DNA of 64,000 nt from Pseudomonadota bacterium (lineage in GTDB: Bacteria > Pseudomonadota > Gammaproteobacteria > Acidiferrobacterales > UBA6901), in assembly GCA_021819085.1 (NCBI GenBank), contig JAKASJ010000005.1, positions 1 to 64,000 on the forward strand, given 5' to 3'. Shown here piece after piece: positions 1 through 9,680 of the stretch; position 1 is the first letter of the stretch, and every line of letters begins with the position of its first letter. Under the pieces are notes generated by a model. That model was not told where the DNA came from. It searched no databases and was given only the letters and a program-made list of their open reading frames with translations. Both the position numbers and the translations under genes were made by a program.

Positions 1-70
1 AGCTTCACACTGAGCTGTTACCGGCTCCGCATGTCTGGGTAGGGAACGGTTGATGGAACAACCGGTTTCA

Positions 71-190
71 TCAGGTCATTGTGGCTCCTGTGAAACAGAG
101 ACTCACGCGACTTTCAGGTCGCACAAAGACCTTCTTCGCGATGTCGATGTCCACAGTCGTTGCCCTCTTCGCCGTCGTAGACTTTTCCAT
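71..190 (-). pseudogene. IS110-family transposase, N-terminal stub
   Basis: A 39-codon reading frame starts at an ATG (188-190) preceded by a good ribosome binding site (GGAGGT). It begins MEKSTTAKRATTVDIDIAKK and continues VFV. The TTVDIDIAKKVF stretch matches the first beta strand of IS110-family (DEDD) transposases, whose usual start resembles TTVGIDLAKNVF. The frame then diverges and stops, whereas the family is about 300-400 residues long, so only the 5' end remains. The remnant reads out of the window's left side and sits next to a toxin-antitoxin pair. The family call rests on one short motif. Confidence 0.55.
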
Positions 191-430
191 TGGACACCTC
201 CTTCGTCATTGCGTAGTTTGAGCGAAACCCTATCCACTGTGGCACTCGAGATGCCGGCTGAGGAAGGGGGCGTCCATTACATTGCCTCGACGGGTTGATT
301 ATCCTAAACCAACCAGTGGCTCGAAAATCGGGGGACACTCCAGAACAATTTATCGCGCGTGGTTCATTTATCGGTGTCTGTGAAATCGAAGGAAGTTCAA
401 GGCAGGGCGGGTCGCCCGACAGAATGTATA
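191..430. other. Intergenic, no gene seen
   Basis: This stretch lies upstream of both the leftward IS110 stub and the rightward HigB-type gene. The part next to the stub could be the left end of the insertion sequence. I see no convincing coding frame; the candidate frames on both strands lack family motifs and a ribosome binding site. Confidence 0.5.
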
Positions 431-460
431 TTGACAATTATCACTTGTCAGTTTAGGGTA
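431..460 (+). promoter_or_regulatory. Candidate higBA promoter with palindromic operator
   Basis: TTGACA (431-436) is a perfect -35 element. It overlaps an inverted repeat, TGACAA (432-437) and TTGTCA (445-450), separated by seven bases. A weak -10 (TAGGGT, about 455-460) follows. HigA-type antitoxins bind palindromes over their own promoter, so this dyad is the natural operator candidate. Binding is inferred, not shown. Confidence 0.5.
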
Positions 461-486
461 GAAGAAAATAGGGATGAACAGGCGCT

Positions 487-765
487 TTGATCCAGAGCTT
501 CCGGCACAAGGGACTGAAACGGCTCTATGAGAAGGACATAGCCAAGGGCCTGTCGGCGGATATGGTTCCGAAGATCGAACGGATTCTAGCGCGCCTCGAC
601 GTGGCGACAGGGCCGGAGATGATGAACCTGCCCGGCTATGGCTTGCATCCCCTGAAAGGGGGGCTGAAGGGCTTCTGGTCCGTGTGGGTCACGGGCAACT
701 GGAGGATCATCTTCCGCTTCGACGGAGGCAATGCGTGTGATGTTGATCTGGTCGATTACCACTGA
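487..765 (+). CDS. higB: HigB/RelE-type toxin (mRNA endonuclease)
   Basis: This 92-residue protein belongs to the HigB branch of RelE-like ribosome-dependent mRNA interferases. It has the family start MIQSFRHKGLKRLYE, the central LHPLKGG...GFWSVWV segment, NWRIIFRF and the ending DYH. From memory, the Proteus vulgaris HigB active site uses an arginine and a C-terminal Asp-Tyr-His, and those three terminal residues are present. The length equals that of Proteus HigB. The start is TTG, which is unusual; no in-frame ATG gives the full family N-terminus. The toxin gene precedes its antitoxin, the order typical of hig modules. It looks intact. Confidence 0.9.
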   Translation: MIQSFRHKGLKRLYEKDIAKGLSADMVPKIERILARLDVATGPEMMNLPGYGLHPLKGGLKGFWSVWVTGNWRIIFRFDGGNACDVDLVDYH

Positions 766-784
766 CCAGAATGGAGGTAATGAA

Positions 785-1096
785 ATGACGATGAAAAATC
801 CGCCGCACCCCGGACTATCGGTGCGCTCTGATTGCCTAGATCCGCTTGACCTCTCCGTCACCAAAGGAGCGGAGGTCCTCGGCGTAACCCGTCAGGCCCT
901 GAACAATCTTGTGAACGGCAAGGCGGGAATCTCGCCGGAAATGGCGATCCGCCTCGACAAGGCCTTCGGCGGCACGGCCGAGGGCTGGCTCTCTCTTCAG
1001 ACGGCCTTTGATCTCGCGCAGGCGCGCAAAAAAGAAAGGTCTATTGCAGTAAAGCGTTATTCGAGAGAAGCGGCTAAGACCACTGAAGTGCGGTGA
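785..1096 (+). CDS. higA: HigA-type antitoxin (XRE helix-turn-helix)
   Basis: The 103-residue product contains an XRE/HigA helix-turn-helix: LSVTKGAEVLGVTRQALNN, then NGKAGISPEMAIRLDKAFGG and the HigA-typical GWLSLQTAFDLAQA. I chose the ATG at 785 because GGAGGT lies at 772-777 with good spacing; an in-frame start at 731 would add 18 residues that overlap higB and lack a ribosome binding site. The gene follows higB by 19 bases. The expected role is neutralising HigB and repressing the shared promoter. Confidence 0.9.
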   Translation: MTMKNPPHPGLSVRSDCLDPLDLSVTKGAEVLGVTRQALNNLVNGKAGISPEMAIRLDKAFGGTAEGWLSLQTAFDLAQARKKERSIAVKRYSREAAKTTEVR

Positions 1097-1119
1097 CCTA
1101 ATGGTGTTGATGTGTAATC

Positions 1120-1250
1120 AGGATCGTCCCCGGGGTATGGTGGAGGCTCCAGCATTTGAGAGAATGGAGCCACAGACAAGTCGAAGACGTATTCACCTGA
1201 AGTCCGGGCGCGCTTGTCCGCATTGTGCGGGAACACCTGGCAGGCTGTGC
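1120..1250 (+). mobile_element. Relic of IS3-family OrfA 5' end
   Basis: In the frame beginning at 1163 the translation includes KSKTYSPEVRAR, and after a one-frame change it continues IVREHLAG. This resembles the start of IS3-type OrfA proteins (KTYSPEVRxRAVRMVREH). A ribosome-binding-like GGTGGAGG (1138-1145) precedes it. The frame breaks twice within about 90 bases and the rest of the element is missing. The call depends on a short match. Confidence 0.4.
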
Positions 1251-1786
1251 AAGCAGTCTGTGTTTGTTGATGCCAGGCGAAATTTGACCTTTCCGGAACC
1301 TCGTTTCGAAAATCGATTGACCATCCCTTACTCGCCTGAATATGTCCAGCGACAGGACGTTGCAAGTGGCCTCTTGGTCAATCTCCAATCGGTACATGTG
1401 GTCAGATTTCAACCAGCACCAACGGCTGTGCTCTGGAGCCTCTTGCAGACGGGTTGATGTAACCCCGGATTTCTGCAGGGCCGGGTTGCCAGGAACGGCG
1501 GGGATCGCGGTTTAGGATGCCGCGTGCTTCTGTAGGAATCGCATGCCGTCGGTCCAAGCCTCCCGCGGTCCCCGATTGGAGTGTACGGCTGAAGTTTGTC
1601 ACCACCCGAGGGGGCCAAGGTTGCTCAGTGCACACCGGTGATGCAGGGCGGGAGGCGCAACCGAGTTGAACATGCGCGCGCGGCCCCCATATATCGGGGT
1701 GCGCCATGCCGGGTCCTCGCGGGCTGAGCCCACAACGGATACACTGCCGCTTCCGTAGCCACCTATTAAGTTGAATCCACGGGAAT
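1251..1786. other. Intergenic, no gene recognised
   Basis: About 530 bases lie between the IS relic and uup. Several frames on both strands are open but none shows a recognisable domain or a convincing start. The region probably contains mobile-element debris plus the uup promoter, which I cannot place with confidence. Confidence 0.5.
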
Positions 1787-3706
1787 ATGCCGTTACTGCG
1801 CCTGGACAAGGTATCGCTTGCCTTCGGCCATCTGCCGCTTCTCGAAAATGCGAAGTTCGAGATCCGCCGGGGCGAGCGCGTGTGTCTGCTCGGCCGCAAC
1901 GGCGAGGGCAAATCGTCGTTGCTGCGGGTGGCGAGCGGCGAAATAATGCCCGACGATGGCAGCGTCTGGGTTCGCCCGGGGGCGCAAGTCGCCCATCTTG
2001 CCCAGGAAATCGTCGTCGATAGTTCCGAGTCCGTATTCGACGTCGTCGCGGCCGGCCTTGCGGATGCGGGCAGATTGCTTTCCGAATACCACCATGCCGC
2101 AATGGAAGTCGCGCACGCGACTACCGAGGCTGGCGTACAGCGCCTTGCGCGACTGCAGCATTCGCTCGAAGCAGTCGACGGGTGGCGTCTCGAGCAGCGC
2201 GTCGAATCGGTATTGTCGCGCCTCGGCCTGGACGGTGGCGCGCCGCTGCATACCCTATCCGGCGGTTGGCGACGGCGTGTGCTGCTTGCGCGTGCCCTGG
2301 TCGGTGATCCGGACGTGCTCCTCCTGGATGAACCGACAAACCATCTCGATATCGATGCCATCCGCTGGCTGGAGGAATTCCTATCGGGTCACGCGGGGGC
2401 GGTGCTTTTCGTCAGCCACGACCGGATGTTCGTGCGACGGCTCGCAACGCGCATCGTCGAACTCGACCGCGGCGTACTCGCGTCCTGGCCCGGGACCTAT
2501 GACGATTATGTGCGTCGAAAGGATGATCAGCTTGCGGCCGAATCAAAGCATCACGCGTTGTTCGACCGGAAACTCTCCCAGGAAGAAGCCTGGATCCGCC
2601 AGGGCATCAAGGCACGGCGTACGCGCAATGAAGGACGGGTGCGTGCGCTCGAGGCCATGCGCGAACAGCGCCGCCTGCGGCGGGAGCGACGGGGTCAGGT
2701 GGAACTCAAGCTCGACGAGGGCGAGGCGTCCGGACATCTCGTCGTCGAGGCGGAGCATGCCGACGTGCGCTTCGGCGACAAGACCGTAATCAGGGACTTC
2801 TCGGTGCGCATTATGCGCGGAGATCGCATCGGCATCATCGGCGCCAATGGGGCTGGCAAGTCGACGCTCATCCGGCTGCTTCTGGGAGAGAATGCGGCCG
2901 CCGCCGGGCAGGTGCGGCGCGGCACGAAGCTGCAGGTTGCCTATTTCGATCAGCAGCGTGCCCAGCTCGATCCGGCGGCCACGGTCATGCAGAGCGTCGG
3001 CGGCGGCAGCCTGACGGTGACCATCAACGGTCGCAGTCGGCACATCGCCGGTTACCTGCAGGATTTCCTGTTTCCGCCGCAACGGCTGCAGTCGCCGGTC
3101 AGTACGCTTTCGGGCGGGGAGCGTAACCGCCTGCTGCTGGCGCGTCTGTTTGCACAGCCGGCCAACCTCCTGGTGCTGGACGAACCCACCAATGATCTCG
3201 ATGTGGAAACGCTCGAACTGCTCGAGGAACTGCTCGTCGACTACCCGGGTACGCTTCTACTGGTTAGCCATGATCGCGCATTTCTCGATGCGGTGGTCAC
3301 GAGTACGCTGGTTCTGGAAGGCGACGGGCGCGTGAGTGAGTTTGTCGGAGGCTACTCCGACTGGTTGCGCCAGCGCGGCGACCCGCCGGTGCAGCGGGAC
3401 AAGCCGGCAGCCGACGGCAGGCCCGGGCAGCCGGTGGCCGCGCGTGCGCCAGTGCGGCAGGCCAGGAAAGCCGGCAGGCTTTCCTATAAGGAACAGCAGG
3501 AACTGAAGGATCTTCCGGGCAGGATCGAGAAGCTCGAAGCGGAGCAGTCGCGTCTGCACACGGCGGTGGGGGCGGCCGGGTTCTATCAGCAGCCAGGCGA
3601 CAGGATCGCTGCGACTCTGGAGCGCCTGGAATCGGTCGGCAAAGAGATCGAAGCCGCTTATCACCGGTGGGAAGGGCTGGAATCACAGGCACGTGCGGCG
3701 GATTGA
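1787..3706 (+). CDS. uup: ABC-F family ATPase, Uup-like
   Basis: This 639-residue protein has two tandem ABC ATPase domains and no membrane segment, the ABC-F layout. Domain 1 has Walker A GRNGEGKS (residues 37-44), signature LSGGWRRR and Walker B VLLLDEPTNHLD. Domain 2 has Walker A GANGAGKS, signature LSGGERNR and Walker B LLVLDEPTNDLD. A charged linker (about 250-300) joins them. A C-terminal coiled coil (about 565-635, including YKEQQELKDLPGRIEKLEAE) is diagnostic of Uup. ABC-F proteins act on ribosomes, and Uup is also linked to tolerance of DNA branch intermediates and transposon excision. The ATG follows a weak CACGGGA site. It appears to be a single-gene unit. Confidence 0.93.
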   Translation: MPLLRLDKVSLAFGHLPLLENAKFEIRRGERVCLLGRNGEGKSSLLRVASGEIMPDDGSVWVRPGAQVAHLAQEIVVDSSESVFDVVAAGLADAGRLLSEYHHAAMEVAHATTEAGVQRLARLQHSLEAVDGWRLEQRVESVLSRLGLDGGAPLHTLSGGWRRRVLLARALVGDPDVLLLDEPTNHLDIDAIRWLEEFLSGHAGAVLFVSHDRMFVRRLATRIVELDRGVLASWPGTYDDYVRRKDDQLAAESKHHALFDRKLSQEEAWIRQGIKARRTRNEGRVRALEAMREQRRLRRERRGQVELKLDEGEASGHLVVEAEHADVRFGDKTVIRDFSVRIMRGDRIGIIGANGAGKSTLIRLLLGENAAAAGQVRRGTKLQVAYFDQQRAQLDPAATVMQSVGGGSLTVTINGRSRHIAGYLQDFLFPPQRLQSPVSTLSGGERNRLLLARLFAQPANLLVLDEPTNDLDVETLELLEELLVDYPGTLLLVSHDRAFLDAVVTSTLVLEGDGRVSEFVGGYSDWLRQRGDPPVQRDKPAADGRPGQPVAARAPVRQARKAGRLSYKEQQELKDLPGRIEKLEAEQSRLHTAVGAAGFYQQPGDRIAATLERLESVGKEIEAAYHRWEGLESQARAAD

Positions 3707-4224
3707 CGGACAATTCGCGGTACCGCCATCAGCCGGTACACTTCGCTGTTACTGCCGAATGCATAGCAAAAAAGGCCGAAGACCAGACCTGTGCAGCCGA
3801 TACACAGCCTGATTGCCCCTGGCGGCACCCGGTGCTCATCGGGTCCGTGAGCGGGTATCGGAGCCGGGCAGCGACAGCGAAAACGGGCGAAATCGGCATT
3901 GATCGAGCAAGCCACCCGTTTTTGGGGTCCGGCACATGGGTTTCATGAGCACGGCACCGGAACTCCGGACGGACAGCTGTCTGGCGGGAGACTGCCGGGC
4001 CGGTGTTTGTGGCACGGTGTATGCGGTATCCACGGACCCACCTGACTGAAAAAACAGTTGTAGCTATTTGCTGCGGGCGGGCGTAGAGTGGGGGGGTTGC
4101 AGCCTAATTCTTGTAGTCAGTTCGGTGGTTCCTCCATATACTTCGGTAGTACTTCCGTAATGCCACGTCCAGGAATGAACTGCAAACCATCGCAATTCAA
4201 TTTAAACATTTAAGAGGTATTTCC
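3707..4224. other. Intergenic region with long cold-shock-type leader
   Basis: 518 bases separate uup from the cold-shock gene. The 3' part (from about 4050) becomes AT-richer and carries no gene, as expected of the long 5' untranslated leaders of cspA-type genes, which refold with temperature. AAGAGGT at 4212-4218 is the ribosome binding site. I could not place a clear promoter. No coding frame is convincing. Confidence 0.5.
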
Positions 4225-4428
4225 GTGATTACAGGAACAGTAAAGTGGTTTAACGACGCCAAGGGCTTCGGCTTCATTACCCCCGCTGATGGTGGCAAGG
4301 ATGTGTTTGTGCATCACTCAGCCATCCAGGGAAGCGGTTTCAAGAGCCTGGCCGAAGGCCAGCAGGTGAAGTTCGACGTGCAGCAGGGGCCGAAGGGTCC
4401 GTCTGCGGCCAACGTCCAGCCAGCCTGA
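4225..4428 (+). CDS. Cold-shock protein (CSD fold)
   Basis: This 67-residue single cold-shock domain has the nucleic-acid-binding motifs KGFGFI (RNP1) and VFVHHS (RNP2) after GTVKWFNDA. The family binds single-stranded RNA/DNA and acts as an RNA chaperone. The start is GTG with AAGAGGT seven bases upstream. Family length is 65-70 residues, so it is complete. A strong terminator follows 36 bases after the stop, so this is a single-gene transcript. Which CspA paralogue it is cannot be decided from the sequence alone. Confidence 0.96.
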   Translation: MITGTVKWFNDAKGFGFITPADGGKDVFVHHSAIQGSGFKSLAEGQQVKFDVQQGPKGPSAANVQPA

Positions 4429-4464
4429 GTATCTTACACCGCGTAAACTAGGTTTTTTTACCGG

Positions 4465-4494
4465 GACCCCGCCAAGTCGGCGGGGTCTTTTTAT
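4465..4494 (+). terminator. Rho-independent terminator of the cold-shock gene
   Basis: A perfect 9-bp stem (GACCCCGCC 4465-4473, GGCGGGGTC 4479-4487) with a 5-base loop is followed by TTTTTATTTTATT. Confidence 0.95.
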
Positions 4495-4495
4495 T

Positions 4496-4807
4496 TTATT
4501 CGCGGGATGCGGGCTTTCGTCCGTGTGGGCGCCATATGGTTTGCGCCGACAGCCCGCGTGCGCTCAGACGTTCGGCGCACTCCGTTGCATAGGCGACGAC
4601 TTCTTTGTGCGATCCGCGCCGGTGCCCGACTATCGTGGACGAGCTGCTTTTCAGTACATAGCGGTGCCAGTCCTGTCCCTCGCCGCCGTCAGGCGCACTG
4701 GAACTCTCTATCTGTACGACCCTGAATGCATAGGGCGTAGCGGATCCCGCGTCGTTCCGCGAGCTGCTTATGCCAGCGTCTTTTGTGCTGTTCACCGACT
4801 GTGCCAT
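4496..4807 (-). CDS. Conserved small protein of unknown function
   Basis: This 103-residue protein has a low-complexity Ser-rich N-terminus (1-40), then a compact segment with DWHRYVLKS, STIVGHRRGS, VVAYATECAERL and a basic tail. I recall a family of short proteobacterial hypothetical proteins with the same pattern (WYRYVI...I.G.R.GS...V..YA). It has no membrane segment or signal peptide. Its stop abuts the U-tract of the convergent cold-shock terminator. Between this gene and the downstream-facing RRM gene, both on the minus strand, there are 30 bases, so the two may be cotranscribed. Function unknown. Confidence 0.65.
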   Translation of the reverse strand: MAQSVNSTKDAGISSSRNDAGSATPYAFRVVQIESSSAPDGGEGQDWHRYVLKSSSSTIVGHRRGSHKEVVAYATECAERLSARGLSAQTIWRPHGRKPASRE

Positions 4808-4837
4808 GGTTGATGACCGGGTCGTAAGGATTGATTA

Positions 4838-5107
4838 TTAATGGCGCCTTCCGGGGCCGCGGCGGCCGCGCGGCCGCTCTTCGTTTACCTTCAGGGGCCG
4901 GCCTTTGAACGAGGTACTGTTAAGCGCGGCGATGGCGGCGCGGGCCTCATGACCTTCCATTTCGACAAAGGCGAAACCACGGCAATTGCCCGTGAACACG
5001 TCCACCGCGACCTTGATGGCGCGCACCGTCCCGTATTTCGAAAAGAGCTCGCGCAGCTCCGCCTCGCGTGCTTCGGGCGGAAGATTGCCTACAAATATCT
5101 TTAGCAT
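4838..5107 (-). CDS. Single-RRM RNA-binding protein
   Basis: An 89-residue RNA recognition motif covers residues 3-75: RNP2 is IFVGNL and RNP1 is CRGFAFVEM. A short Arg/Gly-rich basic tail (RPRGRRGPGRRH) follows. Bacterial single-RRM proteins of this size are often cold- or stress-induced RNA chaperones; location near a cold-shock gene fits but does not prove that. The start ATG has GAGGA upstream. A GC-rich hairpin lies in its leader (about 5127-5150). The downstream minus-strand hypothetical gene follows within 30 bases. Confidence 0.93.
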   Translation of the reverse strand: MLKIFVGNLPPEAREAELRELFSKYGTVRAIKVAVDVFTGNCRGFAFVEMEGHEARAAIAALNSTSFKGRPLKVNEERPRGRRGPGRRH

Positions 5108-5482
5108 GTGAGTCCTCGGTCAATAGGTGCCCCGCCGCAGCGGGCACCCGATTCGTGCACGGCTTTTTTGGTGATCCGTCTGTCCAGGTCCGAGGATCGG
5201 GAGATGGGCAGGAACAGTGACGAGCGAGCGCGGGTGGTTAACGGGAGCTGTCTGTCTGGGGACGACCGACCCGCACGGGCCTGCCGGAATGAGCTGAAAT
5301 AACCCGTAGCACACACTATATCACAACCTGGGGCTGTCGGACGAGACCGAGACTGTGCTGCCCGCATCCCGAGACGAAGCGCAGACCTGCGGCGGCATAC
5401 GGCATAGCACCGCCAAGCCGGTTGATTTACAATCCCTGCCCGCCCGACAGTATGTCCCAAGAATTCATGCTAGGAACCCGCA
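5108..5482. promoter_or_regulatory. Divergent intergenic region (RRM gene / aconitase)
   Basis: 375 bases lie between two divergent genes. On the plus strand, TACAAT (5428-5433) is a good -10 candidate for the aconitase gene, with TTGATT just before it; no well-spaced -35 is clear. On the minus strand, the first 50 bases before the RRM gene can fold into a hairpin. I see no coding sequence. Confidence 0.4.
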
Positions 5483-7759
5483 ATGGAACAGACACCGACT
5501 GACGCCGTTGCGGCGGTGCGCCGACACTATCAGTCTCTCGCTGGACGACTGGACGCCGTGCGCCGCCGTATCGGCCGTCCACTTACTCTGGCTGAAAAGA
5601 TCCTCTTCACCCACTGGGAGGATAAAGGCGAAGGATTGCCGGAGCGCGGCGCTACCACGGTGGCATTGCGCCCGGACCGCGTGGCGATGCAGGATGCCAC
5701 CGCCCAGATGGCCATCCTTCAGTTCATTTCCGCTGGCCGCAAGACGACTGCGGTGCCAACGACCGTCCATTGCGATCATCTCATCCGTGCCAAAGCCGGT
5801 GCGCGCCAGGATCTGCAGATCGCGGACCAGTCCAACCGCGAGGTCTACGAGTTTTTGGCATCAGCATCGGCCAAGTACGGCATGGGGTTCTGGAAGCCGG
5901 GTTCGGGGATTATTCACCAGGTGATCCTGGAAAATTATGCGTTCCCCGGGGGGCTCATCATCGGTACCGATTCGCACACGCCCAATGCGGGTGGCCTGGG
6001 CATGATCGCGGTCGGTGTGGGCGGTGCGGATGCGGTGGACGTGATGGTCGGCATGGCTTGGGAATTGCTCTGGCCGAAGCTTGTCGGGGTGCGGCTCGTG
6101 GGGGAACCGTCGGGGTGGACCAGCGGCAAGGATGTGATCCTGAAGCTTGCCGGGATGCTTACGGTCAGTGGAGGCACCAACAAGATCATCGAATATTTCG
6201 GGCCGGGCGCGCATGCGCTCGGTTGCACGGCCAAGGCCACCATCACCAACATGGGCGCCGAGCTCGGGGCGACCTCTTCGGTGTTTCCATTCGACGGACG
6301 CATGGCGGCTTATCTTCGAGCCACCGGCCGTGCCGAGATCGCCGGGCTGGCAGAAGCGGTGGCGGCGGAGCTTGTGGCGGATCCCGAAGTCCTGCGCACG
6401 CCCGAGAAGAGCTATGACGAGATCGTGGAGATCGATCTTTCCCGGCTCGAGCCGCAGATCGTAGGACCCCATACGCCCGATCTGGCACGGCCAGTGTCCG
6501 GATTTGCCGCCGATGTGCAGGCCCGCGACTACCCGGCGGAGCTCAAGGCGGCGCTGATCGGCAGCTGTACCAACTCATCGTACGAAGACTTCGGCCGGGC
6601 TGCGCATGTGGCGCGCCAGGCGCGGGCGCGCGGCCTCAAGGCGCGCGTGCCTTTCCTGGTCACCCCGGGCTCCGAGCAGGTGCGTGCCACGGTCGAGCGC
6701 GATGGTCTGCTGGCGGATCTGGAGGCGATCGGGGCCACGGTGCTGGCTAATGCCTGCGGTCCGTGCATCGGTCAATGGGAGCGCACCGATATCGGAAAGA
6801 GCGACAGGAATTCGATTCTCACGTCTTATAACCGCAACTTTCCGCGGCGCAACGACGGGAATCCGGCCACCCATGCCTTCATCGCGAGTCCCGAGGTCGT
6901 GACGGCCTACGCGCTGGCCGGTCGCCTGGATCGTGATCCGATCCACGATGGCGTGATTCTCGACGACGGCTCGGTGCTGCAGCTGGTTGCGCCGGCGGGC
7001 GACGAGTTTCCGGAACGTGGTTTCGATCCCGGGGTATCGGGCTACGTTGCCCCGGCCGCCAATCCGGCCGCTGCCGAGGTGCGCGTTGACCCGAAGAGCG
7101 AACGCCTGGCATTGCTCGAACCCTTCGCAGCGGTCGACAAGACCGCTGGCTACCGCGATCTGCCGGTGCTGCTCAAGGCGCGCGGAAAATGTACGACGGA
7201 TCACATTTCTCCCGCCGGGCCCTGGCTGCGGTACCGCGGTCACCTGGACCGGATCAGTGACAACATGTTTTCCGGGGCAGACAATGCCTTTTCCGATCGG
7301 CCCGGTACCGGGTACAACGTGTTCACAGGGACTGCAGGCCAGCCCCTGAATGAGCTCGCGCGCGACTACAAACGGCGCGGCCAGGGCTGGGTGGCCGTGG
7401 GCGACCGCAATTACGGTGAAGGCAGTTCGCGCGAGCATGCCGCCATGTCACCGCGTTACCTGGGCTGCCGGGTGGTGCTGGCACGCAGCTTTGCGCGCAT
7501 TCACGAGACCAACCTCAAGAAGCAGGGGGTATTGCCCCTGGTCTTTGCCGATGCCGCGGATTACGAACGCATCCGCCGCGATGACCGGCTGGGATTTCGC
7601 GATCTCGACCGGCTGGCTACGGGAAATCCGGTGACCGTCGAAATCAGGCATGCGGACGGTGCGGTCGAGACCTTTTCTGCCAGCCATACCTTGACGGCAG
7701 AGCAGATCGGCTGGTTCAGGGCGGGATCGGCCCTGAACCTGATCCGGGAACAGGGCTAG
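5483..7759 (+). CDS. acn: Aconitate hydratase, mitochondrial-type
   Basis: This 758-residue 4Fe-4S enzyme interconverts citrate and isocitrate in the TCA cycle. The cluster ligands are visible: Cys362 in SCTNSS and Cys425/Cys428 in NACGPCIG. Other hallmarks are HCDHL (97-100 region), GTDSHTPNAGG (161-171) and the C-terminal swivel domain with GDRNYGEGSSREH. Length and sequence pattern fit the mitochondrial aconitase subfamily rather than the longer AcnA (about 890) or AcnB (about 865) usual in gammaproteobacteria. GGAAC precedes the ATG. No cofactor genes are adjacent; the next feature is a tRNA operon. Confidence 0.93.
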   Translation: MEQTPTDAVAAVRRHYQSLAGRLDAVRRRIGRPLTLAEKILFTHWEDKGEGLPERGATTVALRPDRVAMQDATAQMAILQFISAGRKTTAVPTTVHCDHLIRAKAGARQDLQIADQSNREVYEFLASASAKYGMGFWKPGSGIIHQVILENYAFPGGLIIGTDSHTPNAGGLGMIAVGVGGADAVDVMVGMAWELLWPKLVGVRLVGEPSGWTSGKDVILKLAGMLTVSGGTNKIIEYFGPGAHALGCTAKATITNMGAELGATSSVFPFDGRMAAYLRATGRAEIAGLAEAVAAELVADPEVLRTPEKSYDEIVEIDLSRLEPQIVGPHTPDLARPVSGFAADVQARDYPAELKAALIGSCTNSSYEDFGRAAHVARQARARGLKARVPFLVTPGSEQVRATVERDGLLADLEAIGATVLANACGPCIGQWERTDIGKSDRNSILTSYNRNFPRRNDGNPATHAFIASPEVVTAYALAGRLDRDPIHDGVILDDGSVLQLVAPAGDEFPERGFDPGVSGYVAPAANPAAAEVRVDPKSERLALLEPFAAVDKTAGYRDLPVLLKARGKCTTDHISPAGPWLRYRGHLDRISDNMFSGADNAFSDRPGTGYNVFTGTAGQPLNELARDYKRRGQGWVAVGDRNYGEGSSREHAAMSPRYLGCRVVLARSFARIHETNLKKQGVLPLVFADAADYERIRRDDRLGFRDLDRLATGNPVTVEIRHADGAVETFSASHTLTAEQIGWFRAGSALNLIREQG

Positions 7760-7800
7760 GGGCGTTGCGCCGGGCCCGATCATCCGGTTGCAGCAGGCCA

Positions 7801-7830
7801 TTGACGACCCGGGGTTTTTTCCAGCATAAT
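7801..7830 (+). promoter_or_regulatory. Promoter of the tRNA-tuf operon
   Basis: TTGACG (7801-7806) and CATAAT (7825-7830) are separated by 18 bases. A GC-rich discriminator (GCGCGGC) follows, a hallmark of stringently controlled stable-RNA promoters. The tRNA-Tyr begins 16 bases later. Confidence 0.75.
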
Positions 7831-7846
7831 GCGCGGCTTACATTTT

Positions 7847-7931
7847 GGAGGGGTTCCCGAGCGGCCAAAGGGATCAGACTGTAAATCTGACGGCTCTGCC
7901 TTCGGAGGTTCGAATCCTCCCCCCTCCACCA
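7847..7931 (+). tRNA. tRNA-Tyr (anticodon GTA)
   Basis: This 85-nt class II tRNA has acceptor GGAGGGG paired with CCCCTCC, encoded CCA, T arm GGTTCGAATCC and a long variable arm. The anticodon GTA is at 7881-7883. It is the first gene of a tRNA-tuf transcript. Confidence 0.97.
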
Positions 7932-8004
7932 GCCTGCATCCACCGGGCCTGGCACGCGGGGGTGAGCGGACCCGGAGTGCGGTGCGGGTTGGCGGGTGAT
8001 ACAC

Positions 8005-8078
8005 GCGGGTGTAGTTCAATGGTAGAACTTCAGCCTTCCAAGCTGATAGCGTGGGTTCGATTCCCATCACCCGCTCCA
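8005..8078 (+). tRNA. tRNA-Gly (anticodon TCC)
   Basis: This 74-nt tRNA has acceptor GCGGGTG paired with CACCCGC, discriminator T and encoded CCA. The loop CTTCCAA gives anticodon TCC at 8037-8039. Confidence 0.97.
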
Positions 8079-8125
8079 GTTCCGGCGGGATCGGGCCGCC
8101 TTGAAGTGCAGGAGTATGGAACATT

Positions 8126-8201
<76 letters not shown>

Positions 8202-8260
8202 GATCCGGATGACTCGCGCTGTCCGCGGGCGGTTCTGGGTGGTGGAATGGCAGGCAAGAA

Positions 8261-9472
<1,212 letters not shown>

Positions 9473-9565
9473 GGGCAGAGGGCCCGGCGGCAAGAAAAGG
9501 CTGCGTTGGTCCGGTTCCGCAAGGGTCCGGGACATCGTGGGTTTGAAGCAGGACTCCAGATTCAA

Positions 9566-9641
9566 AGGCCAGTAGCTCAATTGGCAGAGCGGCGGTCTCC
9601 AAAACCGCAGGTTGGGGGTTCGATTCCCTCCTGGCCTGCCA
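9566..9641 (+). tRNA. tRNA-Trp (anticodon CCA)
   Basis: This 76-nt tRNA has acceptor AGGCCAG paired with CTGGCCT, discriminator G and encoded CCA. Stem GCGGT/ACCGC encloses loop CTCCAAA, anticodon CCA at 9599-9601. It sits between tuf and secE, as in many gammaproteobacteria. Confidence 0.97.
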
Positions 9642-9680
9642 GAGTCCGAATGCCCTGATTGCAAAGGATTTTGTGTGTTA

